From Lethocerus indicus (lineage: Eukaryota; Arthropoda; Insecta; Hemiptera; Belostomatidae), in contig JACDQD010000003.1 in the NCBI GenBank assembly GCA_019843655.1, positions 12,030,925-12,094,924 on the forward strand: DNA of 64,000 nt, given 5' to 3'. Positions 13,001 to 25,117 of this stretch are shown here, one piece after another. The first letter of the stretch is position 1; every line of letters starts with the position of its first letter. The notes beneath the pieces are model-generated. The model was not told where the DNA came from. It did no database searches and saw only the letters and a program-made list of their open reading frames with translations. The position numbers were made by a program, and so were the translations under genes.

Positions 13001-16000
13001 ATAAATTGTTTAACTCTTATCTTAATTGAAAAGGGAGCTGAGTCCAATGTAGGTTACTTAATACTGCCCTAAGTTCACTCAGTGTCTGCATTATTTTGCA
13101 TGTTTTTGTGTAGCTATTAATAATTGTTGCTCTTTAAGAGTAAATTCATAATTTAAATATCATTTATGATGGCAGAGTACTACAAGTTTAGTGTATAGAA
13201 CCATACAGACAATGAGACAGCAATATTCATGTATATACAGTGTCTCAAATAAACATACAGACAACTATCTATTTCTTTGAACTCGAATGATAATATTGTT
13301 TGATTTGTGGTATTCAGCTTTAGCCAAAGATGTGAATGAGCTAGTTTTGTGGTAGCAAACAATTTTTGGTGGCAAAGTTTCTATATTCATTATCTTGTGC
13401 ATTAAACAGCTTGATATTCAAGAAACATTATTTATTTCCCCAATATAAAGAATCACAAAATCATTTTAGAGTTTATTTCAGAGGTATCAAATTAATTGAT
13501 CATGCATGCACACAAGAACACAGAGTGAATCAAATCTCGTTATTTGAATGTGGTAGACTCCACAATCATTTAAAATTCACACTGCCATAAAAAAATAAAA
13601 TTTAACATTTTTATTAGTATACATAAGTTCCTAATCAGTTATACATATATCGCTCAGTTTGTTATATATAACAATATAGTACTGATACAGCCACCTTATG
13701 CCATTGAAACAGGAGTTTGATACCTCTGTACAACTTGAAACAGCATGCTCCCTTACCATCTTTCATCCAAGCTGAACATCACTAATCCAACCAATCCAGT
13801 AACTTTAGCTCAAACAATACATAAATTCTAAATATGATAATAGATTCTCAAAGAGAAAGTTTAATTTGATTTTGTTATTGTCAAACTAAACTATACGATA
13901 AGTGAAATTTGTGGCATGTTTCTTTGTTTGGCGGTGTGGGCGGGTTTTTGTCGCCGTGTGTGCGATTTGTAGATATGGATGTGCGGGGGCATATTGGAGA
14001 TAGTGACTTGTTCCCACGTCGGTCATGTGTTCCGCAAGTCGACCCCTTACACTTTTCCGGGAGGCACTTCGCGAATTGTCAACCACAACAACGCGCGTCT
14101 GGCCGAGGTCTGGCTTGACGACTGGAAACAGTTCTACTACGCCATAAACCCAGGTGCGCTAATAACACCCGTCACAAACGAGCTATTACCCCACAGAAGG
14201 GGTATATATGTCTTCCTTTCCCTGACTTCGTTCCTTGTGCACTACTATTGTTCTCTTGGCAGTGACATAATATTATGAAATCTAGTGTGATGAACTTGTG
14301 TCCTCTCCTACACTTGAACAGTAATACAAATTTTGAAGTTTCCCCTTTCCCCCCTTTAATGAATCATTTCTAGTGTAATTTTTCTGCAGCGGAAAGACTG
14401 GCTTTTGAATCGAGAAAATCACAATTATTGTGACCATTGAATATCTTTGGTGCTATTTAAAATGTTTAGTCAAACTTCTTAACTTGCACCTAAACATGAT
14501 TACCATAGAAAAATTGAGTCTTAGAATTAGTGGACCCCATTTGTATATCCCTGTGTTAATTTATGGTTGATTGTTATCCCAATAGTTTCAAAGTTGTTTA
14601 TTACAAAGATAACATTAACTGTTATGATATTTACATAATGAAGTAATAGGCATAAATGTAATACAGGCATTAAAGAATAAAGGCATCATATATACTGTTC
14701 TCAAGAGTAATACCTCATTTTTTTTAAATATTCATACATGCATGAACCAGTGCTAGATCTGAGTACCAAACCAATTTTTTAAATTAGGTAAATATGAAAA
14801 ATACAACAGATATTGATGACAGGGAGGACAAATTTGTGATTTTCAAATAAAAATGTTAAAAATTTGATTTAATAAAGAAAGTTGAAATTTATTCCTATCA
14901 TAATAGATTTGTGTGTTTTCCTTAGTAGCAAGGATAGGATGATAAATAGAATTTATTGGAGTTATTGTGTTACCTAAAAGATATTAAACATGATCTTAAA
15001 TTAACTTATCATGGAAATAATGATGCAAACTTCCCTTTAAATAAATTGATTTGTAAATTGTTTAGAGATTAGATAATTCTCTTTGCACATACTCAATACT
15101 TGTAATAATCCGTATCCCTCAAAGTGAAATTATTATTTTTAAAGAAATTAGATTATTATTATGAACTTTGTATTTTCTCATTCCAGTGTGTAGATAACAT
15201 TTATATAAGCATTCCCCAAAAATATTTACATAAAATTCAGATTTCTCTATCACTGCTTGATAGAATAGTCTGTATCATCAGTAAAGGTAAAATAAATTCT
15301 TGTAAAAGCAATACATCTTTCTAAATACTTTATACATTTTGTTCACTTGACCTTTATATTACAGAGTTAATGGAGGATAATTAGTATAAAATGAAGGTAT
15401 AAATTACTTATTCCACCCAAGCAGCTGCAGTGAGTTTTTGTGTTGCATTAAATAATTAATCTAAACATTAAAGCATTATAGAAAATTAACCAGAAATGCA
15501 GTATTTACCAGAAAAAGATTACCACATGTGAATATGAGAAAGTAAACTTGAAAAAGTATTTACATTGCTTTGTAACTGTTCAGTAGTTTGGTATAACTAA
15601 TTATGTATATTGCTTCCCTCTCAAAAATAACTCAACTGGTTTTGATTAATAACTCAAAATGTTTAATACTTTGTAATAACATTGGGAAAGGTAACTGGGT
15701 TTGCTTGTTTGTTAGGTTATTAACATTTGCATGAATAATGTGGAGTGTCAATTTATGTGATGTGTTGGATGTAAAAAAATATTTTCATTAAAATACTGTT
15801 ATATTGATTTCAGAAAACTGAAATAAATATGAACTCACATTTTTTTCTTATCAAATTTAGGTGCTACTAATGTTGATGTTGGTGATGTGTCCGAAAGACG
15901 AGCCTTGAGAAAAAAATTAGGCTGTAAAAGCTTCAGATGGTTCCTGGAAAATATTTATCCTGAATCTCAAATGCCATTGGACTATTACTACCTTGGAGAG

Positions 16001-17389
16001 GTATAGTTACCTTTATGTTCTTTGTGAAAGAATGTTAAATTTGAATTTTGTATAGAAATAAATGTTGATTTAGAGAAATACTACATTTGAATTAAAGTTG
16101 TTTAATTTTCAGGTGTAATTTTATTTACTTCAATCTGAATTAGTATAACTTAATTACAACATTCCATTGTACACATTTTTTACAGATTCGTAATGCTGAT
16201 ACACAAAACTGTTTGGACACATTGGGAAGAAAAAATAATGAGAATCTGGGCATGAGTTACTGTCATGGTTTAGGAGGCAATCAGGTATTATATCAGTTTA
16301 TTGATAATAAAGGGTAGTTATGTCATAGAATGTAAAAAAGTACTTTAATGTAGAGTTAAAAAAAAACTAACGATTTTGTACAATGTCATGATCAACTGAT
16401 CCATGAAATGTTGCTTTCCACAAAAATTGATCAACTAATTGTATAATTTCACTTGGTACAGACTTGGTAGAAGACAGAGATTTTGTCTCTTCATAATGCA
16501 TGTAACTGGAATCATTATTCATATTTATATATATTCTTCAGTGCTATTTTTTTTCAATAGTCTACAGAGTTATCACTAACTAGCTTCCAGTAATTAGCTT
16601 CCAACACCCTCTCGGATGTTGTCTGCTTAATTTTGTAGTGTGTTCATATAAAACATAAGTGTGGCTTCAAGAGTATTGAACAGTATTCATTGAACTATTA
16701 TTATTCACCTGATTAGGTATTTGCATATACAAAGAGGCAGCAGATAATGTCCGATGACAATTGCTTGGATGCTGCCAATCCTGAGGGGCCAGTTAAACTT
16801 GTCAGGTGCCATGGAATGGGAGGAAACCAGGCTTGGGTGCACAACGAAGAGGTATTTTTTCTTTCTTCCTTTCAAGCATTCGTTGACAGATATTCAGATC
16901 TACCTATATAATTTCCTATGGCCTTATCAGTTGCCTGACAACTTGTGCCTGTGGAAGAAGATCAGGTTTACTGTTTGATATGTAAGGTCTATAACCTCTA
17001 GACTTTAGGTGACTGATAAACCAAAAAGAAACAATGTCATTTTATAGAGTATTGTGATAATATTTAAAAATTTTGTGTCATGTGTTTGCTAATTATATTA
17101 TACATTAAACCAGATATGCTATTCTCTCTTCTCAATACCATGTTCTAATTTCATTGAAACTATATTTATTGATCCGAATATTAGTTTGTCCTGTAATAAT
17201 ATTCATTCAATGTTAAATTTTTTCTGTCAATTGTCTCAGGAAGGAACAATTAAACACATTAACACCGACCAGTGTCTTCAGAAACCTGATTCAAGGGATC
17301 CATCACAACCACTGTTGAGGAGATGCAACAAGAGTTTCGGACAAAAGTGGACAATGAAGAGTAAATTTCGATGGCAGGCCACTAGCTAA
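4179..17389 (+). CDS. Pgant: Polypeptide N-acetylgalactosaminyltransferase, GALNT1/13 type
   Basis: Transfers GalNAc from UDP-GalNAc to Ser/Thr in the Golgi, starting mucin-type O-glycans. Coding exons: 4179-4642, 6724-6890, 7482-7689, 7904-8014, 8150-8327, then either 10453-10633 or 13973-14153, 15861-16000, 16186-16284, 16717-16851, 17240-17389. With one alternative exon this gives 610 residues, the usual family length. Visible: short cytosolic tail and signal anchor (about 13-30), GT-A domain with [15 protein letters not shown], the metal-binding D259-A-H261, WGGEN at 366-370, the third metal ligand expected at H394, and a C-terminal ricin-type lectin domain (484-610). Lectin alpha and beta repeats keep CLD; the gamma repeat has CLQ, which may weaken GalNAc binding there. 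ATG 4179 is chosen because it opens the signal anchor; an upstream in-frame TTG is not needed. Introns are long and AT-rich. The 3' UTR may run to about 20.3 kb. Confidence 0.93.
5334..5389. repeat. (TA)n microsatellite
   Basis: Uninterrupted TA dinucleotides for about 56 bases inside the first coding intron of Pgant. Confidence 0.95.
6992..7025. repeat. (TA)n microsatellite
   Basis: About 17 TA units in the second coding intron of Pgant. Confidence 0.95.
10453..10633 (+). CDS. Pgant: Pgant alternative exon 6a (catalytic loop variant)
   Basis: A 181-nt exon with acceptor CGACAG and donor CCAG|GTAGAT. It encodes [20 protein letters not shown] and continues through [11 protein letters not shown] to YYAMNP. 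It covers the end of the catalytic domain: the third metal-ligand His in SHVGHVF and the flexible loop around R..PYTFPGG that closes over UDP-GalNAc in the family. Phase 0 in, phase 1 out, the same as exon 6b. Because 181 is not a multiple of three, including both exons or neither shifts the frame, so the two must be used one at a time. It is clearly less AT-rich than the surrounding introns. Confidence 0.85.
12258..12625. mobile_element. Inverted-repeat element with hammerhead-like cores (Penelope/retrozyme-like remnant)
   Basis: Two arms of roughly 60 bp face each other: 12262-12325 and 12568-12620. On the minus strand the left arm reads CTGAAGA (12286-12292), a GGC...GCC helix, then GAAAC (12269-12273) and CGG; the right arm on the plus strand reads CTGAAAA (12586-12592), GGCGAGC, then GAAAC (12606-12610). 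CUGANGA plus stem II plus GAAA is the hammerhead ribozyme core, known from Penelope-like elements and retrozymes. The left copy keeps the core, the right copy has one change in it. Stem I and the cleavage triplet were not confirmed. The element lies between Pgant exons 6a and 6b. Confidence 0.6.
12461..12575 (+). repeat. Three-unit tandem repeat of about 38 bp
   Basis: Units start with GCTTAAGT at 12461, 12498 and 12537 and contain a shared ...ATTATC.GTCTAC/CC segment. Units are 37-39 bp and imperfect. The array sits inside the inverted-repeat element and its third unit runs into the right hammerhead-like arm, so it is probably internal to the element rather than a separate satellite. Confidence 0.65.
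12909..12950 (-). mobile_element. Second hammerhead-like motif, Penelope-type
   Basis: On the minus strand a perfect CTGATGA (12936-12942), a short weak stem II (AGTG...TGCT), GAAAC (12919-12923) and then TGGTTTAA. This order and the GGTTTA tail recall the terminal hammerheads of Penelope-like elements. No reverse transcriptase or GIY-YIG endonuclease remains nearby, so it is a short relic. Confidence 0.5.
13973..14153 (+). CDS. Pgant: Pgant alternative exon 6b (catalytic loop variant)
   Basis: Second 181-nt exon, acceptor ATTTGTAG, donor CCAG|GTGCGC. It encodes [20 protein letters not shown], then [11 protein letters not shown] through to YYAINP. By eye 42 of its 60 full codons agree with exon 6a. 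The loop differs as RKST against RDKS, and IVNHNNARL against IVLHNAARV further on. 6b looks closer to vertebrate GALNT1 in the loop ([11 protein letters not shown]). It sits 3.3 kb downstream of 6a and 1.7 kb upstream of the common exon 15861-16000, which begins with the two bases needed to complete Gly. Confidence 0.87.
16568..16602 (-). repeat. Partial dispersed repeat copy R4 in a Pgant intron
   Basis: Plus-strand TTATCACTAACTAGCTTCCA matches the reverse complement of R2 (51000-51020) with one or two differences. Only the end of the element remains. Confidence 0.45.
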
Positions 17390-18132
17390 GTTCGGCTATA
17401 TTAAAGTCGGTCAGATAAAAATAAGCCCCCCAAAAAAATAGGAAATCAGAAACGGGTAACAAAAGGCCGTATAGATGGGTATAAATAAATAAGAAATAGA
17501 TCACATTGAGAGGGGAAAAGGGATGGGGAGGGGAAAAAATGAGAATGGGGCTTCCTCATATTTCTGACAATAATCTCAAACTGTGTCAAAACAAGCCTCT
17601 CATTATCTCAAAGAGATTTAATAATTAACATATCCAGAGTCCGATTCAGAAAAAAGTACAAAAGTATTTTATTCTGTTTTAAAGTAAAAAGTTGAAATAG
17701 AGACAAACCAATTTTTTTTCCAATTTTGTTCAAGTGTCTATAGCCTCCTTTCTGAACAAGGGATCCAAACAATTTTATATATTAAAAAACAGTTAGTTCT
17801 TTTAGAAGTTTACAAAAAATATATTGGTTTATTTTTAAATGAAGTAACTTTCAGGCATCTCTGATACAGGCAAATATTAAAGGATTTTCACAAATATATT
17901 TATATAATTTTTTACATTTAAATTTGTTATAGAAACTTTGCAGCCAATTTTGGTTGTGCAACGTGGTTTGTTCTTAAAAGTGTATAACTACATATTTTAT
18001 TGTTATTTAAAATAAATATAAGACTATTTCTTCATCCATAAAATTGTTTGGGTGTCAGATTTAAATATATTATATTCAACTATTTTCTATTTAATTTTAT
18101 TTATTACTGTTGTAATAGGAACAGTATTACAC

Positions 18133-18210
18133 AATATATATATATATATTTGTGTGTGTGTGTGTATGTATGTATGTATATTTGTATGTATGTGTGAATA
18201 TATATATATT
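18133..18210. repeat. Compound TA / TG / TATG microsatellite
   Basis: TA run, then TG run, then TATG units and a second TA run, in the presumed Pgant 3' UTR. Confidence 0.9.
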
Positions 18211-20029
18211 GTGTTTTTTCAAATTTGAAGTCCCCAGGGTTTAAAACTGATTTTAATCTTATAAAGAAAAATGGAAATAATTTAGTTGTAGAGATATTGA
18301 CGCCATATAACAACTGTCAGATGCCTTATACCACCAAAATAGTGGTAATTATTTTTAAGTTACTCTTTTTCGTGTCAGAATTGGGCATGACATTAAGATT
18401 GTATAAGAGTGAAAATATGTGCAATTTAAAAAAACTATGGAAAATGAAAGGAAACCTTCCTAAATTACATATCACTTTTGTTTCCTTAGAGTTTAATAAT
18501 GAAATACCATTTATTGAGATTAAAAAAATAGTATTTATTTGCATTTAATATAACAGATTTATTATAATTTCTTTTGTTTTCTATATGTATATTTTGCATT
18601 TTAGGATAAGATAATATCTGTACTTTTAGTTTGCTCAGGTTGAAATTTAAAAATTATTTTATTATGAGTTGTATTTATGAGAAAATTATTTATATTTGGC
18701 AGAGTACTTAATATTCTATTTTTTATTGAAATGTCTTTCTTTAAATGTGTACAGTGAAATTTCTTTTACAATTAAACTAATTTAAATGAAATTTGTGTTA
18801 TTCCAGATAAAAACATTTAATTACAGGTAACCATTGATAAGATGATTCTTTGAAATGTCGTAATTTAGATTACCTTTAATTTTCTTTTATGCATTTATTT
18901 TTTATTAGAGAACCCTCAGAGGAGAATGATGGCCTCTGGTTTCTGCATTTAGATACAAATAAATATAACCATTATCTAGACTTGTTTATACTGCTTGGAT
19001 ATTCCCTACTTATAGTTCTGGTTCTTTTGAAACAGAAATATACCAGAAGACTACAATGAGCATTTATTGTTCTTGCCAGTGAAGGCAGACAGGCAATATA
19101 TATATACCTGGCTTTTCAATATTCTCCAATTGGTATTTCAGATTTTTTCCTAATTACGCTAAGCCATAAATGTTTTATAATATGTATAGACAGACCAAGC
19201 ATGAATAATGTAGGAGCCAGGTATTCTAACTTACCGAGACTTAATTTTGTACGTTTTTTCTACAGCCAATATTGTGCAGTTGATATCTAATTTATATAGT
19301 AAAGCTATGACAATCTTTGTTATTTTGCCAAGTTGTTTAGTCTAAAAAATTGTTATCGTTGTAATGTTTGAATACTTTTCTAACTGTTTAACAACCAATT
19401 TGTTTCTCAAACTAAGTATTTGGTGTTTTCAACAGTATTTTAAATTTGTTTTAATCCAAGAGTTTTGCCACTTGAATCTACTTTTTGCACTTGGCATTGA
19501 AAGTGCATTCATTTGAATTCTAAGGATAGTTTGATATTATAACTGCATAATTTATATTCATTCTGATTATCAAAGAATTGTCATTCAAAAAGTATATATT
19601 TTGTATGAACTAAATTATTACGGCAAGCAAACCAAGAATGTTAATATAAAAACTTAAATTTATATAATTCAAATCTGAAGAAATGTTGTCTGATAAGTAA
19701 TTTGCAATTTTATTTCAGTTTAAGACATCAGTACTTTCTATGGGAAATTTGAATTGTGTATGCCCAATGTCTTTTACATTTGATGTAGCAAACCAATATA
19801 GTTATGTTTAGAGCACGAAATTATTTGAAAATTGTTGCTTTGTAGAAAAAAAATTATAAACCATATAATTTTCTGGGTAGTGGTCCAACTGCATCAACAT
19901 ACCATTTGTGAACCAGAATGGCAACGTTTAAATTATTAGATATGATAGGTTTGTGTACAGTTCTGTTTATTTTGATAAACATATATAATTAAAGGCCATT
20001 ATAAACTTAAATCATGTTTCCTGTGAATT

Positions 20030-20031
<2 letters not shown>

Positions 20032-20064
<33 letters not shown>
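20032..20064. repeat. (TA)n microsatellite
   Basis: About 16 TA units in the presumed Pgant 3' UTR. Confidence 0.95.
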
Positions 20065-20065
<1 letters not shown>

Positions 20066-20910
20066 GTGTCAAAAAAAATTTGTTTGTAATTTATCCATAA
20101 TTTATTAAAATTTGAATTATCTGTGCTTTAATACAACTTATAAGAAAGAATGTTTATTATTTATGTAACTCAAATTGAACTATTTTGAATCAGCTTCCTT
20201 CAGTTTATTTGTATTTATACTTTGGCTGTAACTGTAATTATTATCATTGTAATATATTTGTCATATCAAATTTTTTAGCAAAATAAAATTTTCATTTTAT
20301 ATTTATAATGGATAATATATTTGTCCTCAAATAATTGAAAAGATTTTATATACTATAATACTTATGTATTATCAGCTAATGCACCCATATTATTAAGCAC
20401 TTCTAATGATGAAATCATGAGTTCTTAATGTTAGTAAGAGACAGACTATTCAAGGTATTTAGGCAGGCTTGTAAGTATTTAAAATGAAGTATTATACTAA
20501 AAGGATTATATTATAAAACATTTGACCTTCTGAAATAAATTCATCTTTACAATTTCAATAGGCACAAATAACAGACTTAAACATGTAAGACTATGCATAC
20601 TGGCGTCAGGCACAATTGTGTGGTAAATAAATACTGTATAAAAAAACGTAAGTTATGATAAAGAATGCTAAGAGAATTTAATATTGTGAAATGTTAAATA
20701 AAATAATTCATTCCAAACATGTGAATGTGGTCATGAATGATATTAGTTCTGTTTAGATATTTTGGGTTTGGATTTTTGTAGCTTCCAGCATTTGGCCAAG
20801 ATATAAGTAAAAATAAGTGATAGTCCACAGAAAGGTATATCGGAAAAAATTGAAACAGACAGTGATGGAAAAAATTAATTAATTAATTTTTTATTTATTA
20901 AAAAGTCAAT

Positions 20911-22388
20911 TTACAGGTCCTTGACTTCCCTAAGACGCCTGACAGCTGACCTTACGGATGTGGCAGCAGTTGTGGCTACAACATAGGCGCCTCCAGCAAC
21001 TGTTCTCTTACACCTCTTACAAGACCAGATACCCACACAACTCCTCTTCATTGCAGTCTGCGAATAAGACGAATACAAATATTAAATACCATATATTATC
21101 TATAAGATTAAATATATCGAGAATTTTCACATACTGTAACATTAAAACATATTCCTATTGCTTATTTTTAATTAAACATTACTACAACTTTAGATTATTG
21201 TAATAAGAAATTAACTGAAAAAATATTGTTATTTAGAATCTATGCAGTTCATTTAACTGAGATGTTACCAACAATATAAATGAAAAAATGTGAAACAACT
21301 CAAACATTCATACAAACAAACGTCCGATTATAAGAATTTAAATAAGTGTTAAATAAGTAAAATGAATAAGGTGTCATAAGTTTTTAATATGCTTTAGGGA
21401 ATTACCTTCAATGCTATTAATTTCATAAGAAGAATCTATATAAATTAATTCACATCCATTAAAAATTAAATCAATCAATGCAGAATTAACAAACAATAGA
21501 TGTAATAACAACTACAATTAACATGTAAATATGGTGATAATTTTTTTTATGAATGACAACCCAAAACATTCTGTACACAATAAGGCAAAAGTCAATTTTA
21601 TAAGCAGTTTATAATTTTTAAACCCTACTATCAGACTAAAATGTACGAATATTATGCAAGTTATTGCAAATTAATTAATAATCACTAACCTTGCCACAGA
21701 ATGAGCAGGGGTATTTGCCGTGCTGGGTGATTTCAATCTTCTTGATCATTTTACGTAAAGAGGCACCATATCTGGTACCATACTTTCCTGTGATTCCTAC
21801 CTTTTTCGTGTGCTTTGCCTGAAAACATAAACAATCTTAATAACATAACCAGTCACAGTACTTGCAACACAATATTAGTTTCCCTACAGTTAATAAACAG
21901 TGCAGCATAATATAATTATTAATAACATTATAGCTAGGACTGTTAAAAACAAATGAACATGTTTCAGCCATTAGGTACCATAAATGAAAATTGTTTGTCT
22001 GCAATTTTTATGCTGCAAGAAATGAAATGTGTATCAGAGAATTAAATTATGCTAGTTCAAGATATGTAATTTGATGAAAACTATAACTGTCCTTAATGAA
22101 ATACATTACAATTGTGTTATATTCTTTGAACTGTTGTATATTTCATATAAAAAATGTATCATATCTATTTAATACTCTGTTCTATTTGTTCATGTTTCTG
22201 CAATATTTGTACCAAACGTTCCAACTTTCAACATAACACGATTCGAAGGTTTCGTTAACCTAGTATTAGTAATCCCATGGCGATAAATTATACAACTACA
22301 ATAGTAGACCAAGATTTAAATATATTTTTAATAAAATAAATGTTTCTGATTCGAAATAATAACGGATGATATTAGATATACATACCAT
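20911..22388 (-). CDS. RpL37A: 60S ribosomal protein eL43 (L37a)
   Basis: Small zinc-binding protein of the large ribosomal subunit. Three coding exons on the minus strand: 22386-22388 (the ATG alone), 21690-21818 and 20911-21057. They give exactly 92 residues, the normal length. The sequence begins [20 protein letters not shown] and keeps the four zinc cysteines C39-x2-C42 and C57-x2-C60; it ends RRLREVKDL. The start codon split off as its own exon is common in ribosomal protein genes. Upstream of the ATG the leader includes a pyrimidine run (CTCTTTC near 22440-22446) that could be a 5' TOP start, typical of translation-machinery genes. Overlapping AATAAA signals follow the stop on the minus strand (20890-20899). 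Confidence 0.97.
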
Positions 22389-23001
22389 GTTGAATCTCCT
22401 AACCTAGAAGCGCCTCCGTGCAAACAAGACGTTACAATGAAAGAGCACGGAAACGTACGCGGCCATGTAAATCAAAATAGTTTCTATTAATTTCCACGAT
22501 TAAGTAACCACTGAAAGTCATATCTGATATACACACATCGAAAAATAAATGAAATTCAATAATTTAGATGGCTTCTACAAAAAATTAAGTAATTATAAAA
22601 TCTCAGTTACAGTATAAGTATTACACGTAATGCACAAATATTTCATCGTAAATAAGATATTAATTAACTTGAATAAAATTATCTAATGTGAAAGTAAACA
22701 TATTGACATTCTGGTTATTGCTGATGGTTCTGCTATTTGGAAAATGAAAGCAAAAAAATTCTAAAACTTTACTGGCTATAAAATAAAATTGTTATGAAAT
22801 CACGCTATTCGTTCATTTCATTAATTATTTATCAACCTATTTTTATTAAGACCATATCCATTGATATTAGAGGGGGTTAGATATAGGTTTCGGCAATATT
22901 TCTACTAGAATGTGTACTGCTATAAAATTAATATCTCAAAGCAAGAATGTATTTGTATAGATTTTGATACAAGCTGCATAAATAACAATATACTCTACCT
23001 T
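22389..23001. other. RpL37A upstream region with a degenerate repeat motif
   Basis: Contains the RpL37A promoter and leader. At 22887-22908 the minus strand reads CTAGTAGA...TTGCCGAAACC, a decayed version of the hammerhead-like motif seen at 12.3 and 12.9 kb; the first core box is altered. Otherwise AT-rich with no coding signal. Confidence 0.35.
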
Positions 23002-23227
23002 CTAAGAGATTTTGCCGAGAATAATTTTCTCCAACCTATTTCGCTCTTTGGGGTTCAAGCAATCAGTCTCCCGTCTCGGTCTCCTAATTCCCAGGATGAA
23101 CATTCTGGCTAGTCTTACCCCGCTGAGGGAATCGGGGTGCATTTTGTTCATCAAATTAATTTCCCTTCGGAAAGTCGCCATGTAGATTTTGATGGTTGCC
23201 TTCAGCCTCTCCCGGCATATCAGGGAA
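23002..23227 (-). pseudogene. Terminal exon related to the 25.1-26.0 kb small gene (copy A; gene or pseudogene)
   Basis: A good acceptor (TTTTCCAG, exon start 23227, phase 2) opens a frame of 74 residues to a TAG at 23002-23004. It contains ICRERLK, FRRE, then RLARMFILGIRRP. Aligned without gaps over its first 50 residues with the exon at 25118-25340, 20 positions are identical, and acceptor position, phase and length (74 against 73) agree. Just upstream an ATG frame (23366 down to about 23243) ends in NVPNFTD before a GT; the related exon 1 of copy B also ends in NVP. The only donor I see there (GAC|GTATCG) is phase 0 and does not fit the phase-2 acceptor, so copy A may be broken or spliced differently. 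Function unknown; no family recognised. Confidence 0.45.
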
Positions 23228-25117
23228 CTGGAAAAGATTACAACGGTTATCAGTTTCCCGATACGTCTGTAAAGTTTGGGACGTTTTTACTGTTATCTGC
23301 CTTGACGACATCTTTATATCCACTGGAAGAATGTTCACCCGAAAAGAAAGTCTCAGTTTTTGGTAGTATCATCATTCGTGCGATTTTCTGTGACTGTAAC
23401 TGCAACAGTGTAATGACTGCTGACAGAATGCTTCATCGGCAGTCGGCCTGACTACATTACTGGCGGAATGCTACTGAGGATAGCGAAAACCGGCCTACCT
23501 TCCATGACTTAAAATACCTAAACATTGCCTTAAATATCTGACAGTACCTGAATTCTTACAAACTGGTTATTTATGAAGTAGAAAAAATAACTCTTCTACT
23601 CACTATGATACTTGGAACTCCCTACAGTCTGAATATATGTTTGAATCGGTGGCGTAATGTTCTGGGAATTTAGGATTGAAAAGTTTATGCTTGGTTATCC
23701 TCCTGACTTTTGACATAAGTGGGTCATGAAACGATTTTTCCTGCAAGACAGTGTTTACTTGTAATCGCCTAATAATTTTCGTTAAGTATTTTGTTCCGTT
23801 TAAATTTTCTTCTATTTTGAAATATGAAGAAAATACAACAATTCTTAGAACTTAACATGAAAATAATCGACAAGAAATTTGGATTAATTAACAGCTGCAA
23901 TGGTTGACAAACCTAAACATTTAAATCTAATGTTCGTTGTTTAGTTTCCGATCTTATTACGTATGTTTAACAGATTAACGAATTCTATAATACCTATATA
24001 GAATATAACACGAGTATCGGAACATTGGAAGAAATAACTGAAATTATAATTATCCATTATAAGACGTAATTAACAATTATTATTTTCTACCGTTTAGAAC
24101 TCATATTGCTCGCATTTTAATTTATTTGTCGTTATTTTCACCTGCATATAATGAAATATCAGGCAACTTTTTTATATTCGTAAGTAACAACCACTTCATT
24201 ATGACAAAATCATTAATGACTATGTAAACATTACTTTTTACTATGTTTTATGACTCTTGCTATCTTATAATGACATTTAAGGTCATTAAAGTACCTATTA
24301 TTCTGACATAAAACTGTGCACGTTATTTGGTGTGCTCACATTCTATAATATAGTTTAATTTCACATATTGTGTGGTTATTTTTATTGTGTTTTTAAAATC
24401 ATTTTATTATTATATATCGCTGTCAACAGTCTGCAGTCCAAGTTCCTTATGTATTTTTAAAATGTTGACATAATTATTGTTGCGTAAATATTCGGAGTCA
24501 CTGAATAATTGTTTTATATATTAAGCTAAACAGCAATTATGTAATCAATAATTGATTGGATAATAGTTTCATAGTTTGTTCTTGATATTTAGAGCTGATT
24601 ACAGATTTCTTGCGAAATGAGAGTACAAATAATACAGAACTGTTGGCTTTGTTGTGCAGTCATTCATGTTGTGCACTAAATATTCATTTAGTTGTGCAGT
24701 GGAATTTTCTTTTAAAAGAGTTGAGCCCAAGCACTCAGTATTTGTTTTGATTATATTCTATGGACAGTATTCATGAAACTAATAGAATATTATAAAACTA
24801 TTTTTTAACGTTCCTTAGATGCGTGAGCGGTTGGTTGAAAACTTTTTTTATCTCTCTGATGTAATATACAAATTGTGTGCTACATATTTTAATTAAATTT
24901 AAAAACATGTTGCATTTTCAGTAATTTGTGTTATCTATTCGACCTTGTTTATTGTTACACTTCCGGAAGTGTACATACAAATGAACGATCTGTAGTATAT
25001 AGAATTATAGCGGTCGGAGGCTAATTGAGCGAAATTTCGTCGATCGAAGGATGCCACTTTCTATTATTTCCGATCTCTGGACCAACTTTTTTCTCAGAGT
25101 TGAATGACGGTAGATTG
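23228..25117. other. Intergenic stretch between copies A and B
   Basis: The part up to about 23520 is less AT-rich and may include a 5' exon of copy A (open frame 23366-23243 on the minus strand, beginning MMILPKTETFFSGEHSSSGY). The remainder to 25.1 kb is AT-rich and I see nothing in it. Confidence 0.35.

Larger units (their letters stand above)
17390..20910. other. Pgant 3' UTR and convergent intergenic stretch
   Basis: No coding signal. The Pgant transcript probably continues for much of this; AATAAA occurs at 20282-20287 and would make a 3' UTR of about 2.9 kb, which is inference. Two microsatellites lie inside (18133-18210 and 20032-20064). The minus-strand RpL37A transcript ends close to 20.87-20.89 kb, so the two genes converge. 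Confidence 0.4.

Noticed and set aside
16186..16851. Two lectin exons as a second mutually exclusive pair
   Set aside because: They encode successive alpha and beta lectin repeats, in the order found in GALNT1, and both are needed for a complete domain.
22886..22908. Active hammerhead ribozyme at 22.89 kb
   Set aside because: GAAAC is present but the first core box reads CTAGTAGA, so at best a decayed copy.
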